DNA of 64,000 nucleotides. Origin: Antedon bifida. Its lineage: Eukaryota > Echinodermata > Crinoidea > Comatulida > Antedonidae. Where the stretch lies: assembly GCA_963402885.1 (NCBI GenBank), contig OY727094.1:8372501-8436500 (forward strand), read 5' to 3'. Below, one piece after another: positions 30,401 through 36,758 of the stretch (positions are counted from its first letter, which is position 1; every line of letters starts with the position of its first letter). The notes beneath the pieces were generated by a model. It had not been told where the DNA came from. It saw nothing but the letters and a program-made list of their open reading frames with translations, and did not search any database. The translations under genes and the position numbers were made by a program.

Positions 30401-33400
30401 CAATTCATTATTATGTTTTATTGTTTGTGGTAAAACAATAAACAAACAAAAACAAAACACATTTTATTCTAGGATTCATATTGCGGAATAAGGTTTCAAA
30501 AGGATTGCTGACATCATCACATGTTGCGTTCAGAGATTGCGTGGTGCCAGATTAGTGCTTCCGTCGTATAGTCAGTGTTAATTTTAATTTCATTTGGCAA
30601 TTCATTAGGCCTACACAATTGAATTGAATTTTTTTAAATATGATTTTGAAACGTGGCCACTTTTTCTGTTTCTACTTCTTTTAGGGCAAAACATAGCATA
30701 CTGAAACGAAGATAACCGAAAATTCTATTCTTCCTCAGCTAATGTTGTACAATAATGTAATATTTAAAATGGTCAATTTGAAGCTACTTATTTTTCTTTT
30801 AAGCATGTATTTCCCAGAAACAAGAAAATGCATTTAAATATTACATGGGTTGATAAATCTTGTACCGATTCACCAAACATTACAGGAAAACGATGTTTAT
30901 GTTTTGTAATTGTAAATGTGTAATTAATTGGAAAAATTTAACAGATTCTTGTAAAATAAAAATAATACAAAATATAAAATTTGAGGTCTTTTCTTATTAT
31001 TGGTTTCAAAACCTCCTATGGGCTTCTAAACTATACGTGTTCCTCCTAAAAAGACAAACATGTTCTGCTGCTTTCTGATTGGCTATTGCTCTAAAAATGT
31101 ACCATTATTTGCACGGTACCCTATACAGCATATTAAAAACACAACACAACAAAAAAAATGGGGTAAACGTTCTTTTTTCAACTTGCACAATAAGGAAGTA
31201 CGGGATTTATTACCAATTCATGTTGCCATGGTGGTACAATAACAAATGCTATGTTTATATGGCAACCAGCACAAACAAAAATAAAAGAATAATAAAGACA
31301 AGTTAGTATTGTGTCAAAGAGAACAATACGACCAGTTGGTGATTATGTTCTTATTCATAAACGTTGAATGATATCAAAAATTATGAGTTAAAAATAAAAT
31401 GTATCAAAAGGAATTCATCATTATTATAAGGTTGGTACACTTACTATTTCTGATATCTTTATTTGATTTTATCTGAATGATAATTCTGTAAATTGCGCGT
31501 TATTTCTAGAATGTTTACTCGATGGTATATAAAGTTAGTTAGAATCTCGGTACTGATTTTAACCACCTGATTTAATCCTGTTTACTAATTAAATTGATTT
31601 AGATAATTAGTTATTGACAATTAAAACGAATTTAGGTTCAACGATTTGCCCCAAATAGGGGTGTTTTCCGATCGTGGTATACACTGTTTAATGGATGTCC
31701 TCTAATACCTTGCTTCGCATTTTCCTATCTCCTCCTACGATAATTGTTTTTAATAGCTGAAAACCGGTTGAACAGCTCGAGTACAGTATCATAATGTTGA
31801 AGACAGGCCGATTTCTTCAAAAAAATACTATTTTCATAGATTTAATATACGTTTATACAAATGTCTCAGACTCCCAGTTTGTAGGTACATTTATGAGTCC
31901 TTGGTTTAACACAAGTAGGTAAATTAATGGGCCCTTGGAGAATAAACTTAAAACTGAGATATAGCATTGCAATACTTGGACAATATTGTAAATACGTATT
32001 AACCATTTTTGGTCGCCATTTGAATCGAAATTGTCTTACTGTGAATGTGGTTACTGTTAGATATATAAACACATATACAAAGAACATTCTGTGACTGTGG
32101 GTAGGCTCTACTACTAGATATATAAAAACATAATATACAAATAAAAACTCAGCTAATGTTGTACAATAATGTAATATTTAAAATGGTCAATTTGAAGCTA
32201 CTTATTTTTCTTTTAAGCATGTCTTTCCCAGAAACAAGAAAATGCATTTAAATATTACATGGGTTGATAAATCTTGTACCGATTCACCAAACATTACAGG
32301 AAAACGATGTTTATGTTTTGTAATTGTAAATGTGTAATTAATTGGAAAAATTCAACAGATTCTTGTAAAATAAAAATAATACAAAATATAAAATTTGAGG
32401 TATTTTCTTATTATTGGTTTCAAAACCTCCTATGGGCTTCTAAACTATACGTGTTCCTCCTAAAAAGACAAACATGTTCTGCTGCTTTCTGATTGGCTAT
32501 TGCTCTAAAAATGTACCATTATTTGCACGGTACCCTATACAGCATATTAAAAACACAACACAACAAAAAAATGGGGTAAACGTTTTTTTTTCAACTTGCA
32601 CAATAAGGAAGTACGGGATTTATTACCAATTCATGTTGCCATCGTGGTACAATAACAAATGCTATGTTTATATGGCAACCAGCACAAACAAAAATAAAAG
32701 AATAATAAAGACAAGTTAGTATTGTGTCAAAGAGAACAATACGACCAGTTGGTGATTATGTTCTTATTCATAAACGTTGAATGATATCAAAAATAATGAG
32801 TTAAAAATAAAATGTATAAAAAGGAATTCATCATTATTATAAGGTTGGTACACTTACTATTTCTGATATCTTTATTTGATTTTATCTGAATGATAATTGT
32901 GTAATATTTTTTAGGACTATGATAATTGTGTATTTTGTAGAAATGTTAGAAGTAGGCTACTTTTTAAAAGTAAATTTGAATATTATCTATATATAAATTT
33001 ACGTAAGGTCAAAATTCTGTAAATTGCGCGTTATTTCTAGAATGTTTACTCGATGGTATATAAAGTTAGTTAGAATCTCGGTACTGATTTTAACCACCTG
33101 ATGTAATCCTGTTTACTAATTAAATTGATTTAGATAATTAGTTATTGACAATTAAAACGAATTTAGGGGTGTTTTCCGATCGTGGTATACACTGTTTAAT
33201 GGATGTCCTCTAATACCTTGCTTCGCATTTTCCTATCTCCTCCTACGATAATTGTTTTTAATAGCTGAAAACCGGTTGAACAGCTCGAGTACAGTATCAT
33301 AATGTTGAAGACAGGCCGATTTCTTAAAAAAAATACTATTTTGATAGATTTAATATACGTTTATACAAATGTCTCAGACTCCCAGTTTGTAGGTACATTT

Positions 33401-35171
33401 ATGAGTCCTTGGTTTAACACAAGTAGGTAAATTAATGGGCCCTTGGAGAATAAACTTAAAACTGAGATATAGCATTGCAATACTTGGAAAATATTGTAAA
33501 TACGTATTAACCATTTTTGGTCGCCATTTGAATCGAAATTGTCTTACTGTGAATGTGGTTACTGTTAGATATATAAACACATATACAAAGAACATTCTGT
33601 GACTGTGGGTAGGCTCTACTACTAGATATATAAAAACATAATATACAAATAAAAACTTTTTTACTGACAGTTGATTCTCAAAGTTTGTATTAATTAATAA
33701 TTATAAAAAATATAAAGGTCGTAGTGGTGTATCGTTACATGTACTTTACTATTTCAATCGACTATAACAGGGACAGTTTTAAAAAAGTATTAAATCGTAA
33801 ATGTTTTACTGTGTTTAGTGGTATATTATTGATAGGCCTATAAAACTTTTAAAACAATATTTCGTTACTGAGTGGATAAAGAATATATTTAAAAATTGTT
33901 CTTCCCATCCGCTTCCCCATCCCTTAACTCTAATGTTATTATACAAAACACAAATTGGGTTTGTTTAAATGAGTTCAAATACAAAATTTGGACTCATTTT
34001 TAAGACAAGTTTCTCCTTCGGAAGTAGGCCTAATTCCCATGGTGCTAATTTTAGTTGACTACATTAATCATCGTGTCTATTTATTCGTTTCTAAAACGAC
34101 AATGTATTTACAGTCCTACGGTACTTCTCTTATATGTCACATAAATACAATAAATAGGCCTACTAAATATGCATGTAGCTAGACGGTGGGGAAAAACGGA
34201 CAACATTGTAATCATATTACCGATGTTGTATTGTTTTAAATGGACCTTTACATGTAGGCCTACCCTTCTACATTATTGGTGCTCACTTCTGAAATTTAAC
34301 TCTTTCCTGCTTCCTACCAACCGCTTTGTCAGTTATAGTACGTTTATGTGTGTATAGTTTATGGTTCCACCCCAGTTTCAATTGTACTTTCCTTGGGGTC
34401 GGTTTTCTACCTTGCTATTCTAATTTAATTAACACATTTAGCATACGGCCTATCACTTTTTTTGAATATTCTAATTTCACCAAAAATGTGAGGCAATGTG
34501 TTAAATACGGTGGTTTATCACAGTAATATTATTATTACCGCGGTAATATATTTACCGTAATATTACTACTGCGTTTATTACTGTAACATTACTACGGTAA
34601 TAATTACATTACAGAAACATTATTACAGTAATATTACATTGCAGTAATGTTACTATACGGTAATATATTACAATACTTTTATCATTATCTTATAAACTCT
34701 AATGCAGTAACATAATTACGGTAATCATTACATTATTATAGCATATTACAGAAATATTATTACAGTAATACAATGTTTTATCAAACGAATTAGAACGTCG
34801 TGAAAATATTAGAGCATGTGCGATAAAAATAAGTAAAACTGTGTAAATAGGAATAAGGAACAATGCAATACATTTAGAGAAGTTATATTTATACTATCAC
34901 AATTTTTTTTAAATAAGTAACACCACAAATAAAGGTACTACAATTTTCATCAATGTTAAAACGCGCGCATCATGTTTCGAGCTATACTGATGATTTTATT
35001 GTTTTTATATCAGTTAGGAAACAATTCATTACTTAAATAACATACATAAATAAAATACAATGTTCCATTTTATAAAAATAAAATAACATAACTTAAAATA
35101 GTCTAGTACTTACCAAATGCCCAAAGCACACAACAGGTGAAGACAAATACATGTACACGCATTGTGGCCAT
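1..35171 (-). CDS. PKHD1L1: Gene A: PKHD1L1/fibrocystin-L-like giant membrane protein, exons 1-39 (3' part beyond window)
   Basis: The family comprises very large single-pass surface proteins. Human PKHD1L1 is found on stereocilia and immune cells; PKHD1 is found on cilia. I joined 39 exons using GT..AG borders and matching phases, and the frame stays open from the ATG at 35171 to the left edge. Order: signal peptide (exon 1), IPT domains (exons 2-10), PA14 (exons 10-12), unassigned region (13-20), IPT domains (21-27), cupredoxin-like segment (28), IPT domains (29-32), G8 (33-35), PbH1 (36-37), start of second G8 (38-39). An in-frame TAA lies three codons upstream of the ATG, and the start context is favourable (G at -3 and at +4). 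Gene B lies upstream in the same orientation. The family call rests on domain order and on many short stretches recalled from human PKHD1L1. No damaged exon was seen. Confidence 0.93.
360..608 (-). CDS. PKHD1L1: Gene A exon 38: linker and start of second G8
   Basis: Phase 1 to 1. INLQVYRCYYLDCIPPVPEP, then LWSTAEAWE, and DDVMIMPG, the opening of the second G8 (human INFQAYCCILQDCFPVHPP). Confidence 0.93.
1002..2648 (-). CDS. PKHD1L1: Gene A exon 37: parallel beta-helix (PbH1) region
   Basis: 1,647 nt, phase 1 to 1, about residues 2,349-2,898. Starts QFATQTCFQGRYGEEIGSDQ. PbH1 repeats include GRIEYVEVTHAGQAFRLGRY, YPIHFHLNGD, FNRAVTIHAVDNLLVEHN and EDGIEMGNTVQYNLGVFV. The order matches human PKHD1L1 and the related CEMIP/TMEM2 proteins. 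15 of 531 residues differ from gene B, with no indels. Confidence 0.96.
2790..4007 (-). mobile_element. Helitron-like non-autonomous element in gene A intron 36, empty site in gene B
   Basis: 1,218 bp absent from the matching intron of gene B, which reads GTAAA/TGTTTC. Read on the minus strand it starts TTGGTTATCCGC as an arm of a perfect 10-bp palindrome with a 5-base loop (3981-4005), and ends with GCGGATAACC, a second hairpin (8-bp arms AACTCGTC/GACGAGTT, 2800-2821) and CTAG. It sits between A and T with no target duplication. No ORF. Contains 27 A at 3935-3961. Confidence 0.85.
4013..4213 (-). CDS. PKHD1L1: Gene A exon 36: entry to PbH1 region
   Basis: Phase 1 to 1. EAEVGLLTHN-type strand (KAEVGLLTHNVVVRGSVQDE), human EARAEVGILTRNILIRGS. 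The donor GTAAAT is followed after five bases by the Helitron-like insertion. Confidence 0.93.
4578..4745 (-). CDS. PKHD1L1: Gene A exon 35: after first G8
   Basis: Phase 1 to 1. IPVPVTWTYLAQTAVTGST, VTWNVGDQIAIASTGHRHSQ, equivalent to human VPVPVTWTRLAHTA and IVIASTGHRHSQ. Confidence 0.94.
5230..5439 (-). CDS. PKHD1L1: Gene A exon 34: first G8 domain, part 2
   Basis: Phase 1 to 1. GEFIFDEKDVELHAKNILIT, LQVGTEEEPFQHKATI, LFGAKTLAVRNGTLDLHG. Nearly the human FDEADIELQAENILITDGG segment; the best conserved part of the protein. Confidence 0.95.
5572..5728 (-). CDS. PKHD1L1: Gene A exon 33: first G8 domain, part 1
   Basis: Phase 0 to 1. YYYIDVWSSVWTWGGLEPP, VIVPAGQTLLLDVNTPILSM: the G8 opening with tryptophans and 'P-x-x-G-D' turn, close to human YVDAWSSNFSWGG. 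Confidence 0.94.
5927..6080 (-). CDS. PKHD1L1: Gene A exon 32: end of IPT domain 14
   Basis: Phase 2 to 0. VVTLDGSECIISSESTTVIE then HARVVTDDNDNIATQ, leading into G8. Confidence 0.9.
6198..6372 (-). CDS. PKHD1L1: Gene A exon 31: start of IPT domain 14
   Basis: Phase 1 to 2. SIDSVEPTRGGTGGGTNLTI and TGTGF. The last IPT of the run; 14 IPT domains in total, the number usually given for human PKHD1L1. Confidence 0.92.
6616..6765 (-). CDS. PKHD1L1: Gene A exon 30: IPT domain 13
   Basis: Phase 1 to 1. SFAGTKTLNLTGSGFDEDRT, VCGNPCDV, QCLIPANDG, like human GSFGGGQTMTVTGTGF and VCGSEC. Confidence 0.92.
7184..8863 (-). CDS. PKHD1L1: Gene A exon 29: end of cupredoxin-like segment and IPT domains 8-12
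   Basis: 1,680 nt in one exon, phase 1 to 1. It starts TYTYTFNNEGEYYYSSG, closing the cupredoxin-like fold. Five IPT units follow, opening IDVITPLTGS, ITSVDPSGGS, VQDVFPDTIS, INTISPQQGS and ITSVSPSSGN, each with a GSGF-like turn and a cysteine pair. The end, ITSSFPIDG, begins a sixth completed in exon 30. About 43 of 515 residues differ from gene B by my count. Confidence 0.95.
9190..9375 (-). CDS. PKHD1L1: Gene A exon 28: cupredoxin-like segment, first part
   Basis: Phase 1 to 1. GYKWDPQVLKIMAGDTVMW then EYDGEGFYAGSRSKS follows the blue-copper-like segment of human PKHD1L1 (GYAWSPPVLNVSVGDTVAW). The histidine of human AWHW is glutamine here (MWQW), so copper binding looks unlikely. Confidence 0.9.
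9637..9872 (-). CDS. PKHD1L1: Gene A exon 27: IPT domain 7
   Basis: Phase 2 to 1. IEGIFPDHGSLQGGTTVFIT, GSGFGTN, VTCDITDLNDD, QCTSGSSG. Ends TVTNQGKHE, like human RITNNGKD just before the cupredoxin-like segment. Confidence 0.93.
10050..10235 (+). mobile_element. Retroelement 3'-end-like insertion in gene A only
   Basis: Extra sequence relative to gene B (near 60350). It ends TGAATAAATAAAAAACAAAA and an A-rich run, like the tail of a truncated LINE or SINE. Exact ends uncertain by a few bases. Confidence 0.55.
10319..10505 (-). CDS. PKHD1L1: Gene A exon 26: end of IPT domain 6
   Basis: Phase 1 to 2. GGTIVILGSSFGNKEPMVTI, LECSVISFND and QCTIPGNEPGIYDV are typical IPT strands with the paired cysteines. 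Confidence 0.92.
11074..11224 (-). CDS. PKHD1L1: Gene A exon 25: RRRR-S site and start of IPT domain 6
   Basis: Phase 0 to 1. Begins HESRRRRSTNKVDVYVEI: four arginines before serine fit the proprotein-convertase consensus (R-x-K/R-R). Then PTISSISPTSSSVLG starts an IPT. About residue 1,131 of the composite protein. Confidence 0.9.
11837..11970 (-). CDS. PKHD1L1: Gene A exon 24: end of IPT domain 5
   Basis: Phase 1 to 0. GGTEVNIYGHGFSNIPEENN parallels human GGTEITIRGFGFSTIPAEN. Gene B has VTIYGHGFSDIPEENT here. Confidence 0.92.
12229..12294 (-). CDS. PKHD1L1: Gene A exon 23: start of IPT domain 5
   Basis: 66 nt, phase 1 to 1. DVSFNYTVNITSIEPESGSE opens an IPT that exon 24 completes. Confidence 0.9.
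12583..12789 (-). CDS. PKHD1L1: Gene A exon 22: IPT domain 4
   Basis: Phase 1 to 1. QTTITITGTGFSVESSENIV, IGDIACEV and QIVCDVQNGKAG are the three IPT signature strands. The donor in frame is GTGTGT; a GT three bases on would break the frame. Confidence 0.92.
13224..13332 (-). CDS. PKHD1L1: Gene A exon 21: lead into IPT domain 4
   Basis: Phase 0 to 1. VEVYINEVISSC then CTFDYNEDYTAEITNI, matching human VEVYVNGIPAKC and CGFTW. Confidence 0.92.
13467..13603. mobile_element. Small MITE in gene A, shared with gene B
   Basis: Ends GCTTGGTTTCCACTAGAG and CTGTAGTGGGACCCAAGC are imperfect inverted repeats. The copy in gene B is at 63803-63933, so it predates the duplication. A diverged relative lies at 13003-13140 (A) and 63346-63476 (B). 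Confidence 0.6.
13636..13758 (-). CDS. PKHD1L1: Gene A exon 20: linker before IPT domain 4
   Basis: 41 codons, phase 0 to 0. Ends PIPGDYLRTPHSSPQ, like human LGDLLRTPSQQPQ. This exon marks the right limit of the paralogy visible with gene B. Confidence 0.88.
14146..14300 (-). CDS. PKHD1L1: Gene A exon 19: post-PA14 region
   Basis: Phase 1 to 0. Begins AVSATYSAKQMKELLEG and contains STCFSSIWNIEWT, equivalent to human AVSAADLQFALQSL and CAGYAWNIKW. Repeats the helix pattern of exon 14. Confidence 0.87.
14788..15087 (-). CDS. PKHD1L1: Gene A exon 18: post-PA14 region
   Basis: Phase 1 to 1, 300 nt. Begins LQTRPAARPNDIFVTEV and ends TFMMEWNDKSS. No named domain. Preceded by an intron with a long CT/GA tract. 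Confidence 0.87.
15415..15530. repeat. Long CT/C-rich polypyrimidine tract
   Basis: (CT)n with C runs, in the intron between exons 18 and 17 of gene A; the transcript carries (AG)n. Length is likely polymorphic. Confidence 0.95.
15644..15780 (-). CDS. PKHD1L1: Gene A exon 17: post-PA14 region
   Basis: Phase 2 to 1. Contains FDVEVIRLCQDGGNFYIDNL, the counterpart of the human SLQRISLHKASESQSFYVDVV strand pair. Frame continuity supports it; sequence identity is modest. Confidence 0.8.
16483..16610 (-). CDS. PKHD1L1: Gene A exon 16: post-PA14 region
   Basis: Phase 0 to 2. Starts VCFAYNGALSQEVKFTIRW, equivalent to human LCLAYKGFLANYIGLKF. Donor GTGAGA. Confidence 0.85.
17154..17542 (-). CDS. PKHD1L1: Gene A exon 15: post-PA14 region
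   Basis: Phase 1 to 0, 389 nt. Contains EDFEEALIQMFTVQC and YCGRASLKNPSIIY; the latter is nearly the human YCGRYSLKNPAVLF, which supports the family call strongly. Confidence 0.92.
18002..18142 (-). CDS. PKHD1L1: Gene A exon 14: post-PA14 region
   Basis: Phase 1 to 1. Contains SADVTADEVQYAINNLQSV, the 'S-A-x-x-x-x-A-L-x-x-L' helix pattern that recurs in this region of the family (compare exon 19). Confidence 0.84.
18281..18431 (-). CDS. PKHD1L1: Gene A exon 13: post-PA14 region
   Basis: Phase 0 to 1. Contains EYVRVCEDLEGTFSISF. No named domain. It sits where human PKHD1L1 has repeated beta-rich segments between PA14 and the fourth IPT. Confidence 0.82.
18534..18673. mobile_element. MITE with TAA target duplication (PIF/Harbinger-like)
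   Basis: 140 bp with terminal inverted repeats AGCTCTGTCAACACTATC and its complement (one mismatch), flanked by TAA on both sides. No ORF. In the intron between exons 13 and 12 of gene A. Confidence 0.8.
19008..19235 (-). CDS. PKHD1L1: Gene A exon 12: PA14 domain, second part
   Basis: Phase 0 to 0. Contains LTGGNHYYIEAYLREDYINL, the PA14 'hYYIE' strand, then EAVNEEQTISI, like human DAVNEEQVI. Donor GTAGGC is weaker than its neighbours. Confidence 0.9.
19654..19753 (-). CDS. PKHD1L1: Gene A exon 11: PA14 domain, first part
   Basis: Phase 2 to 0. Encodes GYFVAPYDGVFKFMIYSDQS and SMTENPEDK, the PA14 beta strands. PA14 is a carbohydrate- or ligand-binding fold seen in adhesins and glycosidases. 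Confidence 0.9.
20462..20708 (-). CDS. PKHD1L1: Gene A exon 10: IPT domain 3 and entry to PA14
   Basis: Phase 1 to 2. Complete IPT core: GVTPNYGSYRGGTRIIISGK, then VGGVQCELV and ECITGE. It ends FPGNRGIYQEVWTD, the human YPGGRGLKLEVWN linker before PA14. Confidence 0.92.
20854..20967 (-). CDS. PKHD1L1: Gene A exon 9: end of IPT domain 2 and linker
   Basis: Phase 1 to 1. Encodes ITFLVSSGWGRSYTESSAYS, comparable to human VSFILDNDYGRSF. Confidence 0.85.
21107..21320. mobile_element. Fold-back MITE-like element
   Basis: Long imperfect inverted repeat: TTTTCCGGTCCGGCTC at the left faces GAGCCGGATCGGAACAGG at the right, and inner arms TCACTACGCGCCACGCGGC and GCCGCGTGGAGCGTCGTGA pair as well. Related ends occur at 25215-25280. 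Confidence 0.65.
22095..22162 (-). CDS. PKHD1L1: Gene A exon 8: IPT domain 2, small exon
   Basis: 68 nt, phase 2 to 1. Encodes FGIDKASDGWGTIICKPN, with the cysteine found in the human MVCKTTG strand. Confidence 0.78.
22568..22621 (-). CDS. PKHD1L1: Gene A exon 7: IPT domain 2, small exon
   Basis: 54 nt, phase 2 to 2. Encodes RIYMGSSICDPIDQDTGT, matching the human RVYIGGMPCE region. Donor GTAAGT. Confidence 0.78.
23178..23332. mobile_element. Second, decayed copy of the same MITE
   Basis: Ends in GATAGTGTAGACAGA and shares the internal words CATAATATGGACATG and TTTGGGCATAT with 18534-18673. The left repeat is degraded. Confidence 0.65.
23356..23461 (-). CDS. PKHD1L1: Gene A exon 6: IPT domain 2, middle
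   Basis: Phase 1 to 2. Encodes STLNFDGKIVTDIV followed by an acidic stretch. Placed by frame continuity and by position in the human protein; the sequence match alone is modest. Confidence 0.78.
23527..23582. repeat. GTCG/GTCT tetranucleotide repeat
   Basis: Irregular GTCGGTCT repeat after CACTATGTCGGTCGGT. The same lead sequence occurs at about 61085 in gene B, so the repeat is probably part of a dispersed element. Confidence 0.85.
24707..24764 (-). CDS. PKHD1L1: Gene A exon 5: start of IPT domain 2
   Basis: Phase 0 to 1. Encodes RTPIVRHVWPRSGTPG, a close match to the human RTPTIRSITPLSGTPG segment. Confidence 0.85.
24955..25048 (-). CDS. PKHD1L1: Gene A exon 4: end of IPT domain 1
   Basis: Phase 2 to 0. 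Contains DYYIYVTVDGKEVDSYC, equivalent to the human DSYTVRVSVDG strand. Confidence 0.85.
25336..25477 (-). CDS. PKHD1L1: Gene A exon 3: IPT domain 1, middle
   Basis: Phase 1 to 2. Begins DFSPDQFNYG, matching the FSQANQFNYG region recalled from human PKHD1L1. Cysteines are in ECDV and YCDT. Preceded by the 3.4-kb intron that carries the nested Helitron-like elements. Confidence 0.85.
25588..25805 (+). repeat. Four tandem copies of the inner element's 5' end
   Basis: Four units of about 50-60 bp, each beginning TTATCCGCCTCAAGCG (the second reads ...GCGTATAAG, the last CCTCTAGCG), then AGCCCTTG and GTGTTACTTT with T runs of different length. Confidence 0.85.
26045..26113 (+). repeat. tRNA-like segment (possible SINE head)
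   Basis: GGGATCGAATCCCG at 26094-26107 fits a T-arm/B-box, preceded by an A-box-like TAGCGCGATGTGAAGTGC and a possible anticodon arm (CTGA..TCAG). Acceptor stems do not pair well, so a functional tRNA is unlikely. Lies inside the inner element. Confidence 0.35.
27881..28299 (+). repeat. 209-bp direct tandem duplication inside outer element
   Basis: Two adjacent units starting AGGTTATCACATTCAATAGA at 27881 and 28090, differing by a few substitutions. Related sequence (AATAGAGCGCATCTCC) occurs inverted near 3140 in the other element. Confidence 0.88.
28888..28968 (-). CDS. PKHD1L1: Gene A exon 2: start of IPT domain 1
   Basis: Phase 1 in and out. Encodes an IPT opening strand (VTSIRPRSGSYEGATRITI), the position of the first IPT of human PKHD1L1. 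Acceptor TTAG, donor GTAATG. Confidence 0.88.
30734..33655. repeat. Tandem duplication of about 1.4-1.5 kb in intron 1 of gene A
   Basis: Unit 1 is 30734-32147 and unit 2 is 32148-33655; both start CTCAGCTAATGTTGTACAAT and end AATATACAAATAAAAA. They are nearly identical. Unit 2 carries an extra stretch of about 110 bp near 32900-33010 and lacks about 25 bp present near 31640 in unit 1. No coding sequence recognised. Confidence 0.93.
34508..34770. repeat. Degenerate array of GTAATATTAC palindromes
   Basis: Many overlapping copies of TAATATTAC, GTAATATTAC and ACCGCGGTAATA type words in about 260 bp. Each is self-complementary, so the DNA can form many small hairpins. Confidence 0.75.
35114..35171 (-). 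CDS. PKHD1L1: Gene A exon 1: start codon and signal peptide
   Basis: Encodes about 19 residues beginning MATMRVHVFV, with a hydrophobic core ending in CCVLWAF, a typical secretory signal. The donor is GTAAGT, phase 1. A second in-frame ATG lies three codons later. The upstream in-frame stop fixes the start. Confidence 0.85.
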
Positions 35172-35340
35172 TTCTCGTTATATCCAATACTATTAACAAG
35201 GAACTATAACAGTATAAAGCCGTCGTCGGCTTTTCCGTGTAGATCGCGGAAAAATGATTTTTTTCCGGATCCAGAAACTGTAATAAATAGAACCGATTGG
35301 TGACGTCAAGCCAAAAAAATGGTGTCAGTTTGGCCAATGT
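35172..35340 (-). promoter_or_regulatory. Candidate proximal promoter of gene A
   Basis: Immediately upstream of the start codon. A palindromic CRE (TGACGTCA, 35301-35308) directly abuts a CCAAT box (ATTGG on the plus strand, 35296-35300), about 125 bp before the ATG. No clear TATA box. TGACGTCA also occurs inside the repeats of this window, so it could be chance. Confidence 0.35.
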
Positions 35341-36230
35341 GAGGCGATCTTAGTGATAACTAATAGTTGTTAGAACATAAAAGAAAGTTGCATCGATCGA
35401 TAAATATCTGGAGTTAATGTCGGCACCGTTTTGACCAATAGAATTTGAGCAGACAATATAGTAGAGCAGTAACGCCATCACTGAAAAACAGCAATCTTAG
35501 TTTTTAAAATCAGCATACATTTACATAGGAACTAATGATGTACAGAACAGAATCTTCCATCCACACTTGGAACTCTCGACCATTCGACACTTCTGAAAGA
35601 TGATAAGTGGGGAACAAATTCATTGCCATCAACTTTCTTTTTCCATCCCCATCTTGTAAATGTAATAGCTTCTGCACGTGTTCATTAACAGTCTCCATCA
35701 TAGTATGTGTATAAATGATTCTTTCATAAATAAATAATATAACTTTTACATTTTGAGCTCATCTATGCCGATTTGTTTGCTAAACTGTGATGTGTCAATT
35801 ATTAGAGGCCATTTGGAAATATTTTTTATGTAAAGTAGCATTCTTTCGTTGGCCTCCTTAATGTTGCATATGAGACAAGGTCGGGAAGTTCTGATTTTCA
35901 TTACTACAAACTTATCCTGCATTTGTGCAGTAGCCTTACTTTCATGAGTCAGAAACTCAGATAATTAGTGTTCATTTTCGTTGCATCTAAAAATATGTAC
36001 TCCAATTTTATGTTAATGGGCCATTGCTGTCAACCTTTCATATGAATCCTTTCCTCGTTTTTCAGCATCTGTTTGTCATTAATTTTTCAGCAAAATCGAA
36101 ACCAAAGTTCAAGACCATTTTAGGCATCTACCTGTGGACTTTCACTTTGAAGGTCTTGGTCTCCTAATCATATGTCTGATTTAATCAATCAAAGTAGTTG
36201 GTCCATGAATTGAATATTTAACTTATGGTG
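35341..36230. other. Spacer between genes, no gene recognised
   Basis: A 63-codon minus-strand ORF (35510-35701) begins MMETVNEHVQKLLHLQDGDG and matches nothing I know. Probably an old transposon remnant, since a minisatellite and a LINE follow directly. Confidence 0.4.
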
Positions 36231-36758
36231 GACCATCCACAGACAAAGATCGGGTTTAAGACCATCCACAGACAAGGAAAGGGGTGTAAGACCATCCACA
36301 GACAAAGAAGGGGTATAAGACCATTCACAGACAAAAAAGGGGGTGTAAGACCATCTACAGACAAAGAAGGGGGTGTAAGACCATCCACAGACAAAGAAGG
36401 GGGTGTAAGACCATTCACAGACAAAGAAAGGGGTGTAAGACCATCCACAGACAAAGAAGGGTGTGTAAGACCATTCACAGACAAAGAAGGGGGTGTAAGA
36501 CCATCCACAGACAAAGAAGGAGGTGTAAGATCATCCACAGACAAAGAAGGGGGTGTAAAAGCATCTACAGACAAAGAAAGGGGTGTAAGACCATCCACAG
36601 ACAAAGAAGGGGGTATAAGAGCATCTACAGACAAAGAAGGGGGTGTAAGACCATCCACAGACAAAGAAGGGGGTGTAAGACCATCCACAGACAAAGAAGG
36701 GGTGTAAGACCATCCACAGACAAAGAAGGGGGTGTAAGACCATCCACAGACAAAGAAG
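36231..36758. repeat. 30-bp minisatellite, about 17 copies
   Basis: Unit close to GACCATCCACAGACAAAGAA plus GGGGGTGTAA. Because 30 is a multiple of three, several frames on both strands stay open, giving false repetitive ORFs. Variants (CATCTACAG, CATTCACAG, one shortened unit) are interspersed. Borders the LINE reading frame. Confidence 0.93.

Larger units (their letters stand above)
28969..35113. other. Intron 1 of gene A (6.1 kb)
   Basis: Holds the tandem duplication at 30734-33655, a stretch at 30000-30073 resembling a LINE 3' end (ACAATAAAATATCTGTATCTGTATA), and the GTAATATTAC-rich tract near 34.5 kb. No exon-like sequence recognised at 28969-29990 or 33660-34500. Confidence 0.6.

Noticed and set aside
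34508..34770. TAATATTAC nonanucleotide as a circular ssDNA virus origin
   Set aside because: The word recurs throughout a degenerate palindromic tract, with no stem-loop of the right form and no Rep-like frame nearby.
35510..35701. Minus-strand ORF of 63 codons as a small gene
   Set aside because: No homologue recognised, no promoter or splice evidence; kept only as a note on the spacer.
36231..36758. Possible CRISPR array
   Set aside because: Repeats are contiguous 30-bp units with no unique spacers, and the DNA is animal nuclear.
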